A DNA stretch of 25,111 bases, from positions 1 to 25,111 of the forward strand of contig CAZCLD010000013.1 of NCBI GenBank assembly GCA_964499425.1, in the 5' to 3' direction. A program made the position numbers and the translations under genes. Shown here one piece after another: positions 23,127 to 25,111 of this stretch. Within the stretch, counting starts at the first letter, position 1. Each line of letters begins with the position of its first letter. This DNA comes from JAQBYK01 sp964499425. GTDB taxonomy: Bacteria > Patescibacteriota > Gracilibacteria > UBA1369 > LOWO2-01-FULL-3. The notes beneath the pieces were generated by a model, which was not told the DNA's origin, did not search any database, and saw nothing but the letters and a program-made list of their open reading frames with translations.

Positions 23127-24815
23127 TCATGTTTTTCCATAATGATCAATGTTGGATGTAAGCATTTTGCGTACATTATCATCTTTTATCTCTCCACATT
23201 CGCTTTTTAGTTTCATTAAGCTACCTATGATTCCTTCTTTTACTTTTACTTTCTCGAGTTGCAAAATAAACCTCTCATGATCCTTAGCTTGTGCTAGTGA
23301 TCTTTTGAGATGTTTCTCATAGTATTTTTTTGAAAGGCTATCGTGCTTTGTTCTTGAAGCTGTTTCTTCCATTTTACGAATTGCTTCGCGAGCTTCTGCT
23401 GCGACTTCTAGGAATTTTCTGCGAATTTCACTGTGGAAGGCTATTTTTTGAGTTGCAGTCATCTTTGATGTATCAGTTTCTTTGTATTCTTCGAATACTG
23501 TCTCATATTTATCGTTCATCAAATCTGCTACTACAATGGGGATTCTGAATGAAGGCTCATATACTCGGGTATACTCCGTGGATTGGAAACCTCTAATGTA
23601 GGGATCGTATGCTTGGGGATTTGTAGCTGCCGCTTTTTGAAATTCTCTTAAATAGATTTCGTTAACATCTAGGTTGAACATCCGAGGGATCCTGAGACAT
23701 CCATGGGATTGTGGTGTGCCAAATTTGCTCTCTTCTGGGGTGAGATGCATGAAGTACTCATAGTCTATGAATTTACCGCCTTTATCTTTGAATCTAAGTT
23801 GAAAAATTTTATATGCTTCTTGATCTCTTCTTACATGTTTTGAACCCCAAGCACTATTGTAACCCTTTGCTTTAGGGCTAAAAATGTGGCGGATATAGTA
23901 GACATTCGACAATGTTGTATGATCTTTTCTTGGATATCTGGTAGCGCTACCTGTTGATAGTAGGTTGAAACTTTTCAGAGTTAATTTGTTCTGGGTCTTG
24001 TCATATTTATATGCCAATACATATTGTTCGTGTTTAGCTTTGTTGACGAATAGTATATACGGTGCTTGTTCAGCATATTCGATTTCTCCGCTTGCGATAC
24101 GGTCTAAGATGTTTTGCTCAATTTGTGCTCTTTCACCTGTAAATCTTTCATAAGCTTTAGAAGCTGTTTGTAGTCCAACCTTCATTATTGCAAATTTCTT
24201 ACGGAATCTTTTTAGGGATTTGGGATTTCCTAATCTTCTTCGTTCCTCTGTTAATTGTCGAAATTTTTCAGTATTTGTCTTTCTTCTCCTCTTTAATTTG
24301 CTAATTGCTCTGTCTAATCGTCTATATCTATCTATAGCTTTTTGAGTTCTTCCGATTAGTTTACCGTATAGTTGGATTCTTGTTCCAAGGTTTTCAGTTG
24401 AGCTTTGATCTGTCTCCATACTTGCCTGTATTTCGCTTGAAAACTCCTCGGCCAGGTGTGGGTGTCTGGAAATGAAATTGGATAGATAGACGTCGTGTTT
24501 GTCATCCATCCAAGTAATTTCGAGGTCTTCCTTTGGATGAGTTGGTAAGGTCTCTTTTCTCTCACGTGCAAAATTCTCGAATATTTGAATTCGTCTTTGT
24601 AGGTATTGGATAGTTTTGTTTATTCTGTCCAAATCTTCACTTTTGGAAGAAAAACTACCTTTTAATCTTTCATATTTTTGAATTGTTTCTTTGTAGACTG
24701 CAATTTTTTCAGAAATATCATCGGCTTCCTGAATACCGTGTTGCAAGTCTGTCTGAATTTTGTCTAGTTCAGTCTCAAATGGGGACAGTTTTGATCGTTC
24801 TCTTTTCTCGCTCAA
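23127..24815 (-). CDS. L,D-transpeptidase (YkuD domain) with coiled-coil N-terminus
   Basis: Cell-wall cross-linking enzyme family that joins stem tetrapeptides (3-3 links) and needs no D-Ala-D-Ala pentapeptide. The YkuD domain lies at about 250-400: APYILFVNKAKHEQYVLAYK, LLSTGSATRYPR, YFMHLTPEE (His357) and the catalytic signature PQSHGCLRIPRMF with Ser370-His371-Gly372-Cys373. Residues 1-240 are charged coiled coil (YERLKGSFSSKSEDLDRINK, ISKLKRRRKTN), as is the C-terminus from about 450. No signal peptide or membrane anchor is visible, unusual for this family. The start is TTG 24815; no ATG or GTG is available before a stop and the first internal ATG is near codon 103. The frame ends at a TGA but continues open for 130 codons (22734-23126). 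It is 50 nt after a proline-rich gene and upstream of the ligase-dipeptidase. Confidence 0.88.
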   Translation of the reverse strand: MSEKRERSKLSPFETELDKIQTDLQHGIQEADDISEKIAVYKETIQKYERLKGSFSSKSEDLDRINKTIQYLQRRIQIFENFARERKETLPTHPKEDLEITWMDDKHDVYLSNFISRHPHLAEEFSSEIQASMETDQSSTENLGTRIQLYGKLIGRTQKAIDRYRRLDRAISKLKRRRKTNTEKFRQLTEERRRLGNPKSLKRFRKKFAIMKVGLQTASKAYERFTGERAQIEQNILDRIASGEIEYAEQAPYILFVNKAKHEQYVLAYKYDKTQNKLTLKSFNLLSTGSATRYPRKDHTTLSNVYYIRHIFSPKAKGYNSAWGSKHVRRDQEAYKIFQLRFKDKGGKFIDYEYFMHLTPEESKFGTPQSHGCLRIPRMFNLDVNEIYLREFQKAAATNPQAYDPYIRGFQSTEYTRVYEPSFRIPIVVADLMNDKYETVFEEYKETDTSKMTATQKIAFHSEIRRKFLEVAAEAREAIRKMEETASRTKHDSLSKKYYEKHLKRSLAQAKDHERFILQLEKVKVKEGIIGSLMKLKSECGEIKDDNVRKMLTSNIDHYGKT

Positions 24816-24865
24816 GATTAATCTTTTTAAGATGTTGACGAGAGCCCGTTTGACAGTTTTCTATT

Positions 24866-25111
24866 TTATTGCAGAGCTCCTGAGTCAGGGTTGGTTTCGG
24901 GAGCAGGTGGAGTGCCATCTGCGGGTTTAGGACTATCAGGCGGGGGTGTTAATGGAGGAGGAGGAGGGGCTTCTGCAGGTGCAGGTGCAGCTGCTGGTGT
25001 CATTGCAGGTTCAGCTCCAGGTGTCATTGCAGGTTCAGCTCCCGGTGTCTTTGCAGGTTCAACTCCCGGTGTCTTTGCAGGTTCAACTCCCGGTGTCTTT
25101 GCAGGTTCAGC
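24866..25111 (-). CDS. Proline-rich repeat protein, C-terminal end (5' end outside window)
   Basis: The minus-strand frame is open from the window edge to TAA 24868-24866, 82 codons including the stop. It begins with octapeptide repeats of the type EPAKTPGV/EPAMTPGA, continues AAAPAPAEAPPPPPLTPPPD and ends APETNPDSGALQ. Such Pro/Ala/Thr/Glu tracts usually form extended, flexible linkers in surface or cell-wall-spanning proteins; no functional domain is within the window. It lies 50 nt upstream of the L,D-transpeptidase gene on the same strand. Confidence 0.7.
   Translation of the reverse strand, partial: AEPAKTPGVEPAKTPGVEPAKTPGAEPAMTPGAEPAMTPAAAPAPAEAPPPPPLTPPPDSPKPADGTPPAPETNPDSGALQ
24995..25111 (-). 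repeat. 24-bp tandem repeats (about 5 copies, running off the edge)
   Basis: The plus-strand unit is GGTGTCWTTGCAGGTTC plus RRCTCCM; copies nearest the edge are near-identical and the inner two differ at a few bases. It encodes the octapeptide EPA(K/M)TPG(V/A) on the minus strand. The near-identity at DNA level indicates recent expansion, and the copy number may be collapsed in the assembly. Confidence 0.85.

Noticed and set aside
1..25111. Recoded UGA (Gly) as in Gracilibacteria/Absconditabacteria, suggested by the in-frame TGA at 23127
   Set aside because: pyk and ruvC both end in TGA within ATGA overlaps at natural family ends, and the other long genes (RND permease, SecDF, adaptor, TTL-VanX) contain no in-frame TGA. 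The signal is local to one gene.
24995..25111. CRISPR array
   Set aside because: The repeats are directly tandem with no spacers and keep an open reading frame encoding a Pro-rich octapeptide.

Overview
The window looks like a scaffold from a Patescibacteria (Candidate Phyla Radiation) genome. Ca. Peregrinibacteria is my best guess, from protein style and gene content rather than a marker-gene test. Native genes are AT-rich and densely packed, mostly on the minus strand, and often joined by ATGA or TAATG junctions. Most lack a Shine-Dalgarno sequence. Several have a strong sigma70-type promoter only 0 to 18 nt upstream of the start codon, so leaderless or short-leader mRNAs seem common. UGA acts as a normal stop (pyk and ruvC both end in ATGA overlaps, and no long gene apart from the one discussed below is interrupted by TGA), so a UGA-recoding lineage such as Gracilibacteria is unlikely. 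A run of 54 N at 12513-12566 is an assembly gap inside a cupin gene.

Left part (1-8941): the tail of an unknown plus-strand gene; a minus-strand RND efflux pump operon (lipoprotein adaptor, then permease); a divergent unknown gene at 5030; a small convergent unknown gene; a two-gene plus-strand operon with an operator-like palindrome at its promoter (a small helical protein, then a 418-residue protein with a beta-rich C-terminal part); tRNA-Arg(UCG); and a peptidoglycan-binding-like/NlpC-CHAP-like protein whose last stretch lies in a shifted frame.

Middle (8953-17566, minus strand): a SecD-SecF fusion carrying a parvulin isomerase domain; a cupin of the mannose-6-phosphate isomerase type; an N-formylglutamate amidohydrolase-like hydrolase; manC; a GC-rich lipoprotein cassette with its own promoter, SD and terminator, apparently foreign; gpmI; and the prepilin peptidase gene.

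Right part (17576-25111, minus strand): a membrane-anchored TPR protein, ruvC, pyk, a tubulin-tyrosine-ligase-like ATP-grasp domain fused to a VanX-type D-Ala-D-Ala dipeptidase, an L,D-transpeptidase whose frame continues 130 codons past a TGA, and the end of a proline-rich protein with octapeptide repeats. The ligase-dipeptidase fusion beside an L,D-transpeptidase is the best candidate for an undescribed system. One polypeptide could remove D-Ala-D-Ala and ligate a replacement residue (as VanX and VanA do as separate proteins), while the neighbour makes cross-links that need no pentapeptide. This is inference from domains and context; the ligase substrate is unknown.
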